Assembly: GCF_000332135.1 (NCBI RefSeq)
Contig: NZ_KB235896.1
Location: 5,153,356 to 5,217,355 of the forward strand
Direction: 5' to 3'
Source of the DNA: Anabaena sp. PCC 7108
GTDB taxonomy: Bacteria > Cyanobacteriota > Cyanobacteriia > Cyanobacteriales > Nostocaceae
Length of the DNA: 64,000 nt
The notes beneath the pieces are model-generated. The model was not told the origin of the DNA. It did not search any database and saw only the letters and a list, made by a program, of their open reading frames with translations. Of this stretch, positions 1 through 9,117 are shown piece after piece (the stretch's first letter is position 1; the number at the start of each line of letters is the position of its first letter). Both the position numbers and the translations under genes were made by a program.

Positions 1-877
1 CTTTTTCTGACTTAGCTTGTCGCATGAGTTGCCCAGAATTGCTTTGCAATTGTTCGGCAAGTTGTAATTCTTGGCATCCACCAATGACACAGGAGCGAGT
101 TAAAAAGAAAGTCCCACCACCAAAAATGACAGTCACCCCCAATACAACACCTAAAAGGATAGGTAAAGGTGGCAGTGATAAATTTTTGCTCTTTGATAAA
201 TTCTGCCCACCTGCAAAGGGGTCAAATTTCTCTTCTTCCTCAAAATCATTTTCACTCTGATCAATAATTGGAATGTTGGAAAATGAATTCTCAGAGATAT
301 AGTCGTCCTTAATTGAGGAAAATGAATTCTCGGAGATATGGTCGTCCTTAATTGAGGAAAATGAATTCTCAGAAATCTCTTCTTTTGTAATTGAGGAAAA
401 TGGATTCTCAGAAATCTCTTCTTTTGTAATTGAGGAAAATGGATTCTCAGAAATCTCTGCTTCTGTTGCCAGAGAAGGGGCATTAGGAAGATGAGGTGGT
501 GGAAAAATCAGGAGATTGGCTTCATCTGTGGGCTTGACAAAATTGGTTGTCTCTGTTATGTCTGACTGTATCTCCTTAGGCTTCACTATTAAGGATTGTT
601 TGGCATAGGGTAGCTTTTCTCCAGAAACTCTGACATAAAACTGTACTCTTTGACCGTGGTATTGGGATTGCCACTGGAATGCTTCTTCAAGTACCGCAAA
701 TATTTTCTGTGTATCAACTGTCACGCCTGGTGGCTGTTGGGTCAAAACCATCAGTTCATTATTTTGGACAGCACATCTAACCTGTAAAACTTTGCCTGAT
801 GGAACTTCCATCAGTAATTGTTCTTGCAAAGTACTGGCTAAAAGCTGTATATCTTCTTGTGGGAATGCTATTTTCAT
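1..877 (-). CDS. Membrane-anchored repeat protein, C-terminus cut by window
   Basis: Reading the minus strand from an ATG at 877 gives an open frame that runs off the left edge, so only the first 292 residues are seen. The start reads MKIAFPQEDIQLLASTLQEQ. Residues about 1-110 form a soluble N-terminal domain that I do not recognise. It is followed by an acidic, Ser-rich linker containing five 13-residue repeats (ISENPFSSITKEE type, 39 bp each), and then by one clear hydrophobic segment (ILLGVVLGVTVIFGGGTFF, about residues 245-263). The rest after the membrane segment lies outside. The likely topology is a cytoplasmic N-terminus with a single membrane anchor. Function unknown. Confidence 0.75.
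   Translation of the reverse strand, partial: MKIAFPQEDIQLLASTLQEQLLMEVPSGKVLQVRCAVQNNELMVLTQQPPGVTVDTQKIFAVLEEAFQWQSQYHGQRVQFYVRVSGEKLPYAKQSLIVKPKEIQSDITETTNFVKPTDEANLLIFPPPHLPNAPSLATEAEISENPFSSITKEEISENPFSSITKEEISENSFSSIKDDHISENSFSSIKDDYISENSFSNIPIIDQSENDFEEEEKFDPFAGGQNLSKSKNLSLPPLPILLGVVLGVTVIFGGGTFFLTRSCVIGGCQELQLAEQLQSNSGQLMRQAKSEK
285..465. repeat. Five 39-bp in-frame tandem repeats
   Basis: Units beginning (G/A)AATTCTCAG or GGATTCTCAG start at 285, 324, 363, 402 and 441, exactly 39 bp apart. They encode a 13-residue acidic/serine motif in the linker of the membrane-anchored protein. Units 1-2 (ending KDDYI/KDDHI) and 3-5 (ending TKEEI) form two subtypes, suggesting stepwise duplication. 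The length keeps the reading frame. Confidence 0.85.
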
Positions 878-1113
878 AGAGTGTTACTGCTAATTTTCTA
901 TATAGTTTTGTTATCGTAGTTGTCAGCTGCGCTCTCCGCTTAAAAACTCTTGACCTGGATTTCTCTTCTCACCCTGTTAAGAGCCGTTATGAGTAACTAT
1001 AGCTACGCCATCTCAGCTATTACCAATCAAACCGGATTTCTAGATTATCCTTTTATCATTTTACTTTTTTATACTACTAGATGATAAATTAGACAATTCA
1101 AATGCGAGTATAA

Positions 1114-1269
1114 GTGATCTCAGGAAAAATATACAAGAATAGTTCAGTAATTTTAGAGACTGGCAAGTTGACAGAAGGAGACAGATCAGGTCTAATCAAC
1201 CAAATAGCAGAGTTTGTTGCTACCAGAAATGAATTTACCACTTCTGTCGAATTCGATAAAATTGATTGA
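1114..1269 (+). CDS. Possible 51-aa small protein or gene remnant
   Basis: This ORF opens with GTG directly after an in-frame TAA and encodes a protein starting MISGKIYKNSSVILETGKLT, ending at TGA 1267-1269. The composition is protein-like (balanced charged and hydrophobic residues, a helical middle GLINQIAEFVAT) rather than random. No ribosome binding site is evident. An in-frame ATG lies 12 bp upstream but is cut off by the TAA, so this could be the decayed end of a longer gene. It is the only candidate in the 878-1389 intergenic stretch. Function unknown. Confidence 0.25.
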   Translation: MISGKIYKNSSVILETGKLTEGDRSGLINQIAEFVATRNEFTTSVEFDKID

Positions 1270-1389
1270 TTGGTGCTTAAAGAAGTTTTTCTAGTCAACC
1301 AAAGCGTATTTATGTAATCTAGGTGCTGTATAAACTATAAAACAGCACCAGATACCCGCTTTGGAATTGTTAATATAAGGTGTGTGTCA

Positions 1390-2613
1390 ATGGATTTATT
1401 GGAATACCAAGTTAAAGAATGGTTTGGAAAGATGGGCATTCCTGTATTACCATCCCAACGAATTGACCATCCTACAGATTTAAAACGCTTAAAAATTCGC
1501 TATCCGATTGTACTAAAATCTCAGGTACACGCAGACGAGAGGGTTAAAGCGGGTGGAGTAAGGATTGTGGAAACTACTATCGATGCGATCGCAGCCGCCC
1601 AACATATCTTTAATTTACCAATTTGGGGAGAATTACCAGAAGTTTTACTGGCAGAGTCAAAGTATGATGCCAAAGAAGAATTTTATCTTGCTGTTATTTT
1701 AGATACGTCCCTCTGTCGTCCAGTACTTTTAGGTTGCAAGGAACCGGATATAGATTGGGAATCCCCAGGGGAGAAAATGCAATATGTGGTGGTAGAGGAG
1801 GAATTCTCGCCATTTTATGCCCGTAGATTAGGGTTAAAAATGGGTTTGCAGGGGTCGCTAATGCAGTCAATTAGCGATGTTGTCGAAAAAATGTACCAGT
1901 TATTTGTGCAGAAAGACCTAGACTTAGTAGAGATCAATCCTCTAGCAGTTAGTCCAGCAGGACAGGTTATGGCGCTCAATGGTAAAGTCCGAGTCAACGA
2001 ACGGGCAATTAATCGTCATCCAGAAATAGCCCAAATGGCAGCAAAGATGGTGATCCGTAATAGTAAAATTAAAGGTAACAGTATTTTGAGTGACTGGGAT
2101 GGACTGGAGATGCACGGTAAAATCGGTATCTTAGGCAATGGTACTGGTTCGGTATTGACAACTTTAGATGCGGTTACTAATGCTGGTGGTAAGCCTGGTG
2201 TTTCTCTAAATTTAAGACATTCCTTTCTCACTGATACTTCACCAACGACTTTTGGCGATCGCTTGGAAACAGGGCTGAAACTTTTAGCTGCTGATAAAAG
2301 TATTCAAGTGATTTTAATTAACTTTCTGGGTACTATTCCTCAAGTGTCCCAAATGCCAGATATCATTGCCAGGTTTCTACAAATCGAGCCTAGGGAACTC
2401 TCATCTCAGGTGTTTAACTCCAATGGAACTAGCAGTAAGCGGTTACACTTACCACGCTTAGTTATCCGTCTTGCTGGTTATGATTTCAACAATGCCAGAA
2501 CATATCTAACTACACTCAAAACTCAAAGTGACAGTCTAGTATTAGTGGAAAATTTAGATGCAGCTGTGGCGGAAGCTGTCCGTTTAAGCAAGTTATCTGC
2601 TTACAGAAAATAA
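1390..2613 (+). CDS. Succinate-CoA ligase beta-like subunit, divergent ATP-grasp
   Basis: The 407-residue protein follows the SucC layout: an N-terminal ATP-grasp domain (MDLLEYQVKEWF, typical of the family) and a C-terminal CoA-ligase domain from about residue 240. In the canonical enzyme, this subunit binds ATP/GDP and works with SucD to interconvert succinyl-CoA and succinate. Here the usual glycine-rich stretch (family pattern GGRGKAGG) reads ADERVKAGG, and the usual DVGGGA motif of the C-terminal domain is replaced by residues around NLRHSF. I chose ATG 1390, which has TAAGG about 10 bp upstream; GTG 1384 in the same frame is the alternative. It lies 23 bp before the alpha-like gene, so an operon is likely. 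Activity as a succinyl-CoA synthetase is doubtful. Confidence 0.8.
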   Translation: MDLLEYQVKEWFGKMGIPVLPSQRIDHPTDLKRLKIRYPIVLKSQVHADERVKAGGVRIVETTIDAIAAAQHIFNLPIWGELPEVLLAESKYDAKEEFYLAVILDTSLCRPVLLGCKEPDIDWESPGEKMQYVVVEEEFSPFYARRLGLKMGLQGSLMQSISDVVEKMYQLFVQKDLDLVEINPLAVSPAGQVMALNGKVRVNERAINRHPEIAQMAAKMVIRNSKIKGNSILSDWDGLEMHGKIGILGNGTGSVLTTLDAVTNAGGKPGVSLNLRHSFLTDTSPTTFGDRLETGLKLLAADKSIQVILINFLGTIPQVSQMPDIIARFLQIEPRELSSQVFNSNGTSSKRLHLPRLVIRLAGYDFNNARTYLTTLKTQSDSLVLVENLDAAVAEAVRLSKLSAYRK

Positions 2614-2636
2614 TACCGCAAGAATGACCAAATTTT

Positions 2637-3518
2637 ATGAACTTAACGCCAGATAGTAAAGTTTTAATCCAAGGATTCTCTGAATTTATATCCGCAACTC
2701 ATATTGCTCAAATGAAAGCATATGGGACTAATTTAGTAGCTGCTGTCAATCCTGGATTTGGGGGACAGCAAATGTATGATCTCCCCGTCTTTGACTTAGT
2801 AGAAGAAGTGACCGCCAAATTTGGAAATATTGACACAACGATTATTTGTGTCCACCCTTACCAAGTTCTAGATGCAGCATTAGAAGCGATCGCTTCTAAT
2901 ATAAGGCAGATCATTATTATCTCTGCTGGTGTCCCACCTCTAGATATGGTGCAATTGCTCCGCAAAACAGAGACTGGTGAAATCTTAGTAGTCGGTCCCA
3001 ATAGTCCGGGAATTATCGTCCCCGGAAAAATTCTCTTGGGTACTCAACCTAGTGAATTTTATACCCCTGGACGAGTGGGGATTGTCAGTCGCAGCAGTAC
3101 TCTCACTTATGAAGTAGCTTGGGAATTAACCAAAGCTGGTTTAGGTCAATCAATTAGTGTCAGTATTGGTAGTGATGCCATAGTTGGTTCATCCTTCCTC
3201 CAATGGCTGCAAATTCTTGATGAAGATGAAACCACAGAAGCAATCGTTTTAGTTGGTCAACCAGGAGGTGGGAGTGAAGAAGCCGCAGCACGGTATATAA
3301 CTGAAGCTATTGATAAACCAGTCATTGCTTACATTGCTGGTAGATACGCACCACCAACCAAAAATTTGCGTCAGATGGGAACAGGAGCAACTGTTGTGAG
3401 AAATGACACTAATTTTGGTACAATCAAGAGTAAATTAGCAGCTTTTCAAGCAGCACAAGTTAAGGTTGCTGAAACTCCTGCTCAGATTCCTGAATTGTTG
3501 AAACAGTTAATTCATTAA
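2637..3518 (+). CDS. Succinate-CoA ligase alpha-like subunit lacking catalytic His
   Basis: The 293-residue protein aligns end to end with SucD: N-terminal CoA-binding Rossmann domain, GPNSPG (canonical GPNCPG), SRSSTLTYE and a C-terminal ligase domain. In E. coli SucD, His246 (motif MGHAG) is transiently phosphorylated and Glu208 (GEIGG) supports it. In this protein the same places read MGTGA (Thr249) and GQPGG (Gln208), so both residues are missing. The fold is intact and there is no frameshift. It follows the beta-like gene as a pair. It may bind CoA or a nucleotide in another role, or belong to a degenerate paralogue whose working copy is elsewhere. Confidence 0.8.
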   Translation: MNLTPDSKVLIQGFSEFISATHIAQMKAYGTNLVAAVNPGFGGQQMYDLPVFDLVEEVTAKFGNIDTTIICVHPYQVLDAALEAIASNIRQIIIISAGVPPLDMVQLLRKTETGEILVVGPNSPGIIVPGKILLGTQPSEFYTPGRVGIVSRSSTLTYEVAWELTKAGLGQSISVSIGSDAIVGSSFLQWLQILDEDETTEAIVLVGQPGGGSEEAAARYITEAIDKPVIAYIAGRYAPPTKNLRQMGTGATVVRNDTNFGTIKSKLAAFQAAQVKVAETPAQIPELLKQLIH

Positions 3519-3656
3519 AAATTTCTATGGGTTTAAGTCCCTCGCTTCTATCAGAAACAAGTTTTGTAGCATGATCTAAATCCATGTTGCAAAACTTAAT
3601 TACGAATTACGTATCCCTAGCAGGACTGGAGGCACTATTACGAATTATTTTAATGT

Positions 3657-5354
3657 TCAAATATTAGCAAAATCGTCTAAAGGTGCGATCGCATATTTTC
3701 CTTGTTCATCTTGACTGACTAAACCTAAAGCTAATAAATCTCTATCAAGAAACAACTTTATAGCTTTACCACCGATATCAATCTGGTGATTAATCAACTG
3801 TATAGCATAGCAAATTGTATCATAAACTCTTTGGGGAGTCATCGCAGTTGTAATAGGTTGATATTTGCTCACTGATTCACAAAGTCGGTAAACACCATGT
3901 TCTTGGAACTGAGGGTAGCCATAATGCTTGACGGCTCGTGCTAGAAAATATCCAGCAGTAATTGGTCTTTTCCCTGACGGACGTACACAGGAGTAGCTAC
4001 AATCGCCAATTGTATCAGCAGCTTTACTTCCAGGCATAAATCGCAGAATATTGAAATTTAAAAAATCTGGATTACACTTTTCAATACCAAAACGAATTGC
4101 TTCAATATCATCTGCAAAAGTTGTGGGTTCATAACCAACAATATCAGTTTTTTTATCATCTAATTTGGCTTTTGGTAATCCTAAAATTAGAAAATAACTA
4201 CTGGGTAATCCTGCTTTATTCATATCTTTAAAAACTTGCTCAATCTTGCTTGGATAATCAAATGATTGTTTGATTTGACTAGCAATAGAACCATTAAACT
4301 TATTACTGGCTAATGAAACTTCTGGTAATGTATGTTCAACCCCGAAAAACATATATACACAATTATTTTCTACTAAACAATGCATTTGTTCATAGGTGAT
4401 TTTATCAATTCTAGTATTTGACCCCCAAACAAATCCTTCTTCTTTAAGAATCTCTGCTTCTCGTCTAGCATTTTGATCATGAACTGTAAATGTATCCACA
4501 TCTAGATAAACTGCTTCATAATCACGTTGCTTTAATTGTTGTAATTGTCTACGAAAAGAGTCTGCACTTAATCTGACAACATTATTACTTTCGCTACTTT
4601 TATTACAGAAATGACATCCCCAGGGACATCCTCGCTGAGTAAAGATTTGGGCTGTTTTTAATTGTCTTCCATTTGAAGATTTAAAAATATCCATATCATG
4701 GACTTTCGGTATATGAATTAAATTAAAGTTTTGATCAATATCATCAAACTTACTAACTCTTGGTGCTGTAGCAAGATGAAAAATGGCATTTCTATTATCA
4801 TTAGTAGTCACGCGATAAAATTTACCATCTTGATTCATAAAACATAATCCTGGTAAATTTTTCATATCTTCATAGAAACTACCTCTAGCTACTGCATGAG
4901 CAATTTCTATAATTGATTCTTCCCCATCACCATCACAGAAAGCTGTAATCCAAGGTGTAATCCTGGCAATATCTTCAACACCTTTAGTTGCATAACCACC
5001 AACTAAAATTGGTACGGTTTCTCGGTTATGTTTCTGAAGTTCTGCAAAAATTTTTCGACTATGCTGATCAATTTCTGTCCATTGGTTGGTCAGACAACCA
5101 GCAAAGATAATTAAATCAGCATTTCTGACTTGATACAAAACATCATCAATAGTTAAATCAAGACGTTCTAAATCGAGTTGTACAACTTGACTAAATCCAG
5201 CATTAAATAAACTTGAAGCTAAAACAGGTAAGGCTTTATTAGCTCCATTAAAGCTTCTGTGTTTGATAAATTCGCCAATTAATACAATTTTAATGTAATT
5301 GGTCTGAAGAGATGTTTTTTTAACTAACTGAGCAGTATATTTTGCTATTAGCAT
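3657..5354 (-). CDS. B12-binding radical SAM protein
   Basis: About 565 residues. Residues about 20-170 look like a cobalamin-binding Rossmann domain (LIIFAGCLTNQW, PILVGGYATKG, FCDGDGEESI); residues about 225-470 are a radical SAM barrel with the cluster motif in RGCPWGCHFCNKSS (CxxxCxxC). A C-terminal helical region follows. Such enzymes use a 4Fe-4S cluster and SAM to start radical chemistry, often methylation with B12; the substrate cannot be read here. The longer frame begins at TTG 5366; I prefer ATG 5354. No strong ribosome binding site is visible. It stands alone, between the SCS-like pair and the WD40 gene (same strand as the latter, 120 bp downstream of its stop). Confidence 0.75.
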   Translation of the reverse strand: MLIAKYTAQLVKKTSLQTNYIKIVLIGEFIKHRSFNGANKALPVLASSLFNAGFSQVVQLDLERLDLTIDDVLYQVRNADLIIFAGCLTNQWTEIDQHSRKIFAELQKHNRETVPILVGGYATKGVEDIARITPWITAFCDGDGEESIIEIAHAVARGSFYEDMKNLPGLCFMNQDGKFYRVTTNDNRNAIFHLATAPRVSKFDDIDQNFNLIHIPKVHDMDIFKSSNGRQLKTAQIFTQRGCPWGCHFCNKSSESNNVVRLSADSFRRQLQQLKQRDYEAVYLDVDTFTVHDQNARREAEILKEEGFVWGSNTRIDKITYEQMHCLVENNCVYMFFGVEHTLPEVSLASNKFNGSIASQIKQSFDYPSKIEQVFKDMNKAGLPSSYFLILGLPKAKLDDKKTDIVGYEPTTFADDIEAIRFGIEKCNPDFLNFNILRFMPGSKAADTIGDCSYSCVRPSGKRPITAGYFLARAVKHYGYPQFQEHGVYRLCESVSKYQPITTAMTPQRVYDTICYAIQLINHQIDIGGKAIKLFLDRDLLALGLVSQDEQGKYAIAPLDDFANI

Positions 5355-5475
5355 TATAGTAAGCAACTAAAATTAGTATTTTTGATGGGTAATGAACAGA
5401 AAAACAAAATTATGTGTTTTTTTTATGTACCTTCAGAATGATTTTAGAGGCACAATTTCCGCAGCAATGTATTTA

Positions 5476-8400
5476 TTAATCAACAGCACCCAACATTTTT
5501 AAAGAAGCTCTTTCAGCATCGGTCAAACCTGTAGTCCCGCTAATATCCATGCGTTCATAGATGCGGTCAGATTTAAGTGACTCCAATCGACTACAAGTTT
5601 GCATATCCCACAGCTGAATATTTTCATCTTCGCTGCCACTAGCCAATAACTTGCCATCAGTGCTAAAAGCTAGACAACGAATTGCTGCTGTATGTCCCAG
5701 TGTGAGAACTTCCACACAATCACCTGTATTCACTTGCCATAGCATGACAGTGGTATCAGCGCCAGCACTGGCTAAAATATCCTGATTGGGACTAAATGCC
5801 ACTGAGTAAACTGGTTTATTATGCCCTGTGAAGGTTTGAACACATTCACCTGTGTGAAGATTCCACAACTTCACCGTTTGGTCTTCGCTTCCACTGGCTA
5901 ATTTTTGCCCATCAGCACTAAAAGCTACTGACCAAATCATGTCTTGATGGTCTGTAAAAGTTTGGATACACTCTCCAGTTGCGACATCCCAAAGTTTAAT
6001 TTGACCGTCAGCACCACCACTTGCCAGAGTATTACCATCAGGATGAAACGCAACTGTCCACACCCAATGGCTATGTGCTTTGATTTTTTTCAGACACTTA
6101 CCGCTAGAGGTGTCCCAGATGCGAATACTGCGGTCTTCGCTACTACTGACTAAGGTTTGTCCATCAGGACTAAAAGCAACTGTCCATACCCAGTTACCGT
6201 GTCCTGTGAGAGTTTTAATACATTTGCTATGACGAATATCTCTAATGTCCCAGAGTTTAATAGTATTGTCAGCACTACCACTAGCAAGTATTTGTCCATT
6301 GGGATGGAAAGCGACAGAGCGAATCCGTCCTTGATGTTCCATAAAAACGTGGCATTCTTTTGTTTGTAAATTCCACAGCCCAATGTTGTGGTCATCCCGA
6401 CCACTAGCCAATATCTTACTATCGGGACTAAATTTTACTGAATATACATCACGGGTATACCCTTGCAATACATTCAGCTGATTACCAGTTTTTACGTCCC
6501 ATAATCTGGCTGTTTGGTCATCACTGCAACTGATGAGAGTGCTACCATCAGGACTAAAAGCGATCGCCCACACTTGGCTATAATGACCTTGTAAGGTTTT
6601 GAGACATTCACCCCGTGGGATATCCCAAAGTTTAATGGTTCTGTCTTCACCGGAACTGGCTAAGATTTGCCCATTGGGACTAAATTTGACAGAATAGACT
6701 TTCCTACTATGTCCCTCTAATATTTGCCTACATTTACCTGTCGTTACATCCCATAGTCTCAGGTTTCGGTCGGCACTACCACTAGCTAGTGTTTGTCCAT
6801 CAGGACTAAAGGCTACAGAGTGAACATCACTACTATGACCATTTAAGGTTTTCAGACATTCTCCTGTGTTGATATCCCACAGCTTAATTTTGCTGTCAGC
6901 ACTACCACTGGCAAGTAAAGGAGTAATGTTAGTAGTTGTAGATGGTTGGAAGGTAATAGACAACACCCAACCATGATGATCAGCAAGTGTTTGCTGACAA
7001 AATCCTGTGAGCCTATTCCAGATTTTAATAGTTTCGTCTTCACTAGCACTGGCTAAGAGAGAACCATCGGGACTAAATGCTACTGAATAAACTTTATTGG
7101 TATGTTCTTTCAGGGTATGTAGACATTCACCTGTTTCTACATTCCAGAGTTTAATGGTATGGTCAGCACTACCACTAGCGAGGGTTTTATTATCTGGACT
7201 AAAGGCTAAACTCCAAACCCAGGTAGTATGACCTTTATAAATACGAAGTTGTTTAGTATCAGAAGTACGCCATAATCTGATTTCTCCGCTCATTAAACCT
7301 GTAGCAAATTTTTTACCATCAGGACTAAATCTGACGGAGACGATACTAGACATTGTTTCTCTAAAGACAGAACCAGTTAAATCAGCATTAGCAAAGCTGG
7401 TGTTTTTTAAGTTCACATCTTTGAGATAAGCTTGCCAGATGGTCAAACCTGAAAAATCGCGTCCACTTAAATCAATCTGGGAATTACTTTGGGATTTATC
7501 TATCTGAAGTTGTCGTAGTAGATTAATTAAGTTGCCAACTGCATAACCTTGAGTTGGCGGTGATTTCTGCTGTAAATTCCTGATCAATTGCCGTAAATGA
7601 GATTCTAGTTGTGTGGCTGTATCAGAAGCTTTGATAAGTCTTTTCTTAACAGGCTCTAGTATCAGTCGTTCTTGTATTTGCCGGATATAATCAAGGGATA
7701 TTGCTTGGATTAAAGGATGGGTATTAATAAACTCCAGTTTTTTTTCACTAATGTCATAATTTGCCTGTTCAATGTAGCGATCATTAATATATTCCATCAC
7801 CACAGACTGCTGCCCAAATTTACTAGTATTTGCTTCTTTTTCAATTAGCGATCGCCGTAACAATGATTCAATAACTTCCAATATTTTGGGGTCTGCTTCT
7901 GTGGTTTTTAAGTCATTTTTTAGCTGTGCCAGAGAAAGATATTCACGACGTAATGCCAGTCGATACATGACCTTTTTTTCTAATTCTGACAAGCGGTTAA
8001 ACTGAGTTTCTAAAAGCGTGCAAATATCTCCATAAGCAGCACTTGATTCTTCAATCTCTCCAAGAAATTCTGTAATGTTATTGCTGAATAAATCATAAAC
8101 TGTAGTGGCAACTATTTTTAAAGCTAAAGGGTTGCCAGAATATCTGTTAACTAATTTTTGTAATTGTTTATCATCACAAATGCATCCTTTATCTCGCAAA
8201 ATTTCCCTAGCAGCATCTAAATGAACGCTATTTAACTGTAAAACTTTCACTGGCAGGTTTTTACCTTCTAGGGCGGCAACTTCTTTTGGTTTTTCCCGAC
8301 TAGTGAGTAATAAACAACTGTTATGTGATGCTTCTGCCACTTTTTTAAATAAGTAGCCATAGTTTTCATATCCAGATTGATATTCACCAGCCCATACTTG

Positions 8401-9117
8401 AGGGTTTTCTCCCCCACTACGTAGCACTGATTCGACATTATCTAAAATGACTAGGCATCTATGTTTTCTTAAAATATCAATTAGTAAAAGTATTTTGTTG
8501 TTTTCACTAACTGCTGAGTAATTTTCAGCATGATTAGAAGATAAAAATCGTAAAAGTTGACTGAGAATTTCTGCTAATGGTGGTGCATTGCGGAGCGATC
8601 TCCAAATCAAATAATCAAACTTTGGCTGAATTTGTTTAGCAACTTTGGCAGCAATTACAGTCTTACCGATTCCTCCCATACCCAACACCGCTACTAATCG
8701 ACACCGCAAGGAATCATTACCAACTATCCATTCCTCTAGGTCTAAAATTTCTTCATATCGACCCCGAAAACCTTCTACATCAACAGCTTCACCCCAATCT
8801 TCTTTTGAGGAAATTATATTTTTATCAATACCTTGGTACTGAGCAAATAGTTTCTGTTTCAAGTTATAAATTTTTTTATTACCACTCCCTTCTATACCTA
8901 ATTTACGGTAGCTTTCCCCTAATCTTTTTCTCACCGCTGGTTGAGAAATATTCAGTCTTAATGCAATTTCGGCACCAGAGTGATTTTTTAATGCTAAAAG
9001 TAATGCCTCTAACTCGGTTTTGGTGACGTTGTGTCTGTTGGCCACTTCTATAATGAAATCATCAGGAAGCAGAGGCATATTATCTGCGCTCTTCATTTGA
9101 TCTAAGCTCCATATCAT
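5476..9117 (-). CDS. HTH/NB-ARC/14-WD40 STAND ATPase
   Basis: 1213 residues. Residues about 25-95 hold a helix-turn-helix-like region (EIALRLNISQPAVRKRLGES). An NB-ARC ATPase follows, with Walker A GMGGIGKT (about 146-153), Walker B CLVILDNVE (about 221-229) and LLLTSREKP as sensor motif. A helical linker and a short pentapeptide-like stretch (about 545-585) lead into 14 consecutive WD40 repeats of about 42 residues, each ending near GH/IKLWD, which fits two seven-bladed propellers. A conserved-looking 29-residue tail closes the protein. STAND ATPases of this type switch on oligomerisation when the repeat domain senses a ligand; in bacteria they act in regulation or antiphage defence. The input and effector are unknown. 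No partner gene is adjacent. Confidence 0.88.
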   Translation of the reverse strand: MIWSLDQMKSADNMPLLPDDFIIEVANRHNVTKTELEALLLALKNHSGAEIALRLNISQPAVRKRLGESYRKLGIEGSGNKKIYNLKQKLFAQYQGIDKNIISSKEDWGEAVDVEGFRGRYEEILDLEEWIVGNDSLRCRLVAVLGMGGIGKTVIAAKVAKQIQPKFDYLIWRSLRNAPPLAEILSQLLRFLSSNHAENYSAVSENNKILLLIDILRKHRCLVILDNVESVLRSGGENPQVWAGEYQSGYENYGYLFKKVAEASHNSCLLLTSREKPKEVAALEGKNLPVKVLQLNSVHLDAAREILRDKGCICDDKQLQKLVNRYSGNPLALKIVATTVYDLFSNNITEFLGEIEESSAAYGDICTLLETQFNRLSELEKKVMYRLALRREYLSLAQLKNDLKTTEADPKILEVIESLLRRSLIEKEANTSKFGQQSVVMEYINDRYIEQANYDISEKKLEFINTHPLIQAISLDYIRQIQERLILEPVKKRLIKASDTATQLESHLRQLIRNLQQKSPPTQGYAVGNLINLLRQLQIDKSQSNSQIDLSGRDFSGLTIWQAYLKDVNLKNTSFANADLTGSVFRETMSSIVSVRFSPDGKKFATGLMSGEIRLWRTSDTKQLRIYKGHTTWVWSLAFSPDNKTLASGSADHTIKLWNVETGECLHTLKEHTNKVYSVAFSPDGSLLASASEDETIKIWNRLTGFCQQTLADHHGWVLSITFQPSTTTNITPLLASGSADSKIKLWDINTGECLKTLNGHSSDVHSVAFSPDGQTLASGSADRNLRLWDVTTGKCRQILEGHSRKVYSVKFSPNGQILASSGEDRTIKLWDIPRGECLKTLQGHYSQVWAIAFSPDGSTLISCSDDQTARLWDVKTGNQLNVLQGYTRDVYSVKFSPDSKILASGRDDHNIGLWNLQTKECHVFMEHQGRIRSVAFHPNGQILASGSADNTIKLWDIRDIRHSKCIKTLTGHGNWVWTVAFSPDGQTLVSSSEDRSIRIWDTSSGKCLKKIKAHSHWVWTVAFHPDGNTLASGGADGQIKLWDVATGECIQTFTDHQDMIWSVAFSADGQKLASGSEDQTVKLWNLHTGECVQTFTGHNKPVYSVAFSPNQDILASAGADTTVMLWQVNTGDCVEVLTLGHTAAIRCLAFSTDGKLLASGSEDENIQLWDMQTCSRLESLKSDRIYERMDISGTTGLTDAERASLKMLGAVD

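Noticed and set aside
151-483. Minus-strand ORF of 110 residues with Phe/Arg repeats
   Set aside because: It is the wrong frame of the 39-bp repeats; the frame starting at 877 has a sensible domain order and membrane helix.
6852-7049. Short ORFs antisense or out of frame inside the WD40 region
   Set aside because: Shadows caused by the periodic composition of the WD repeats.
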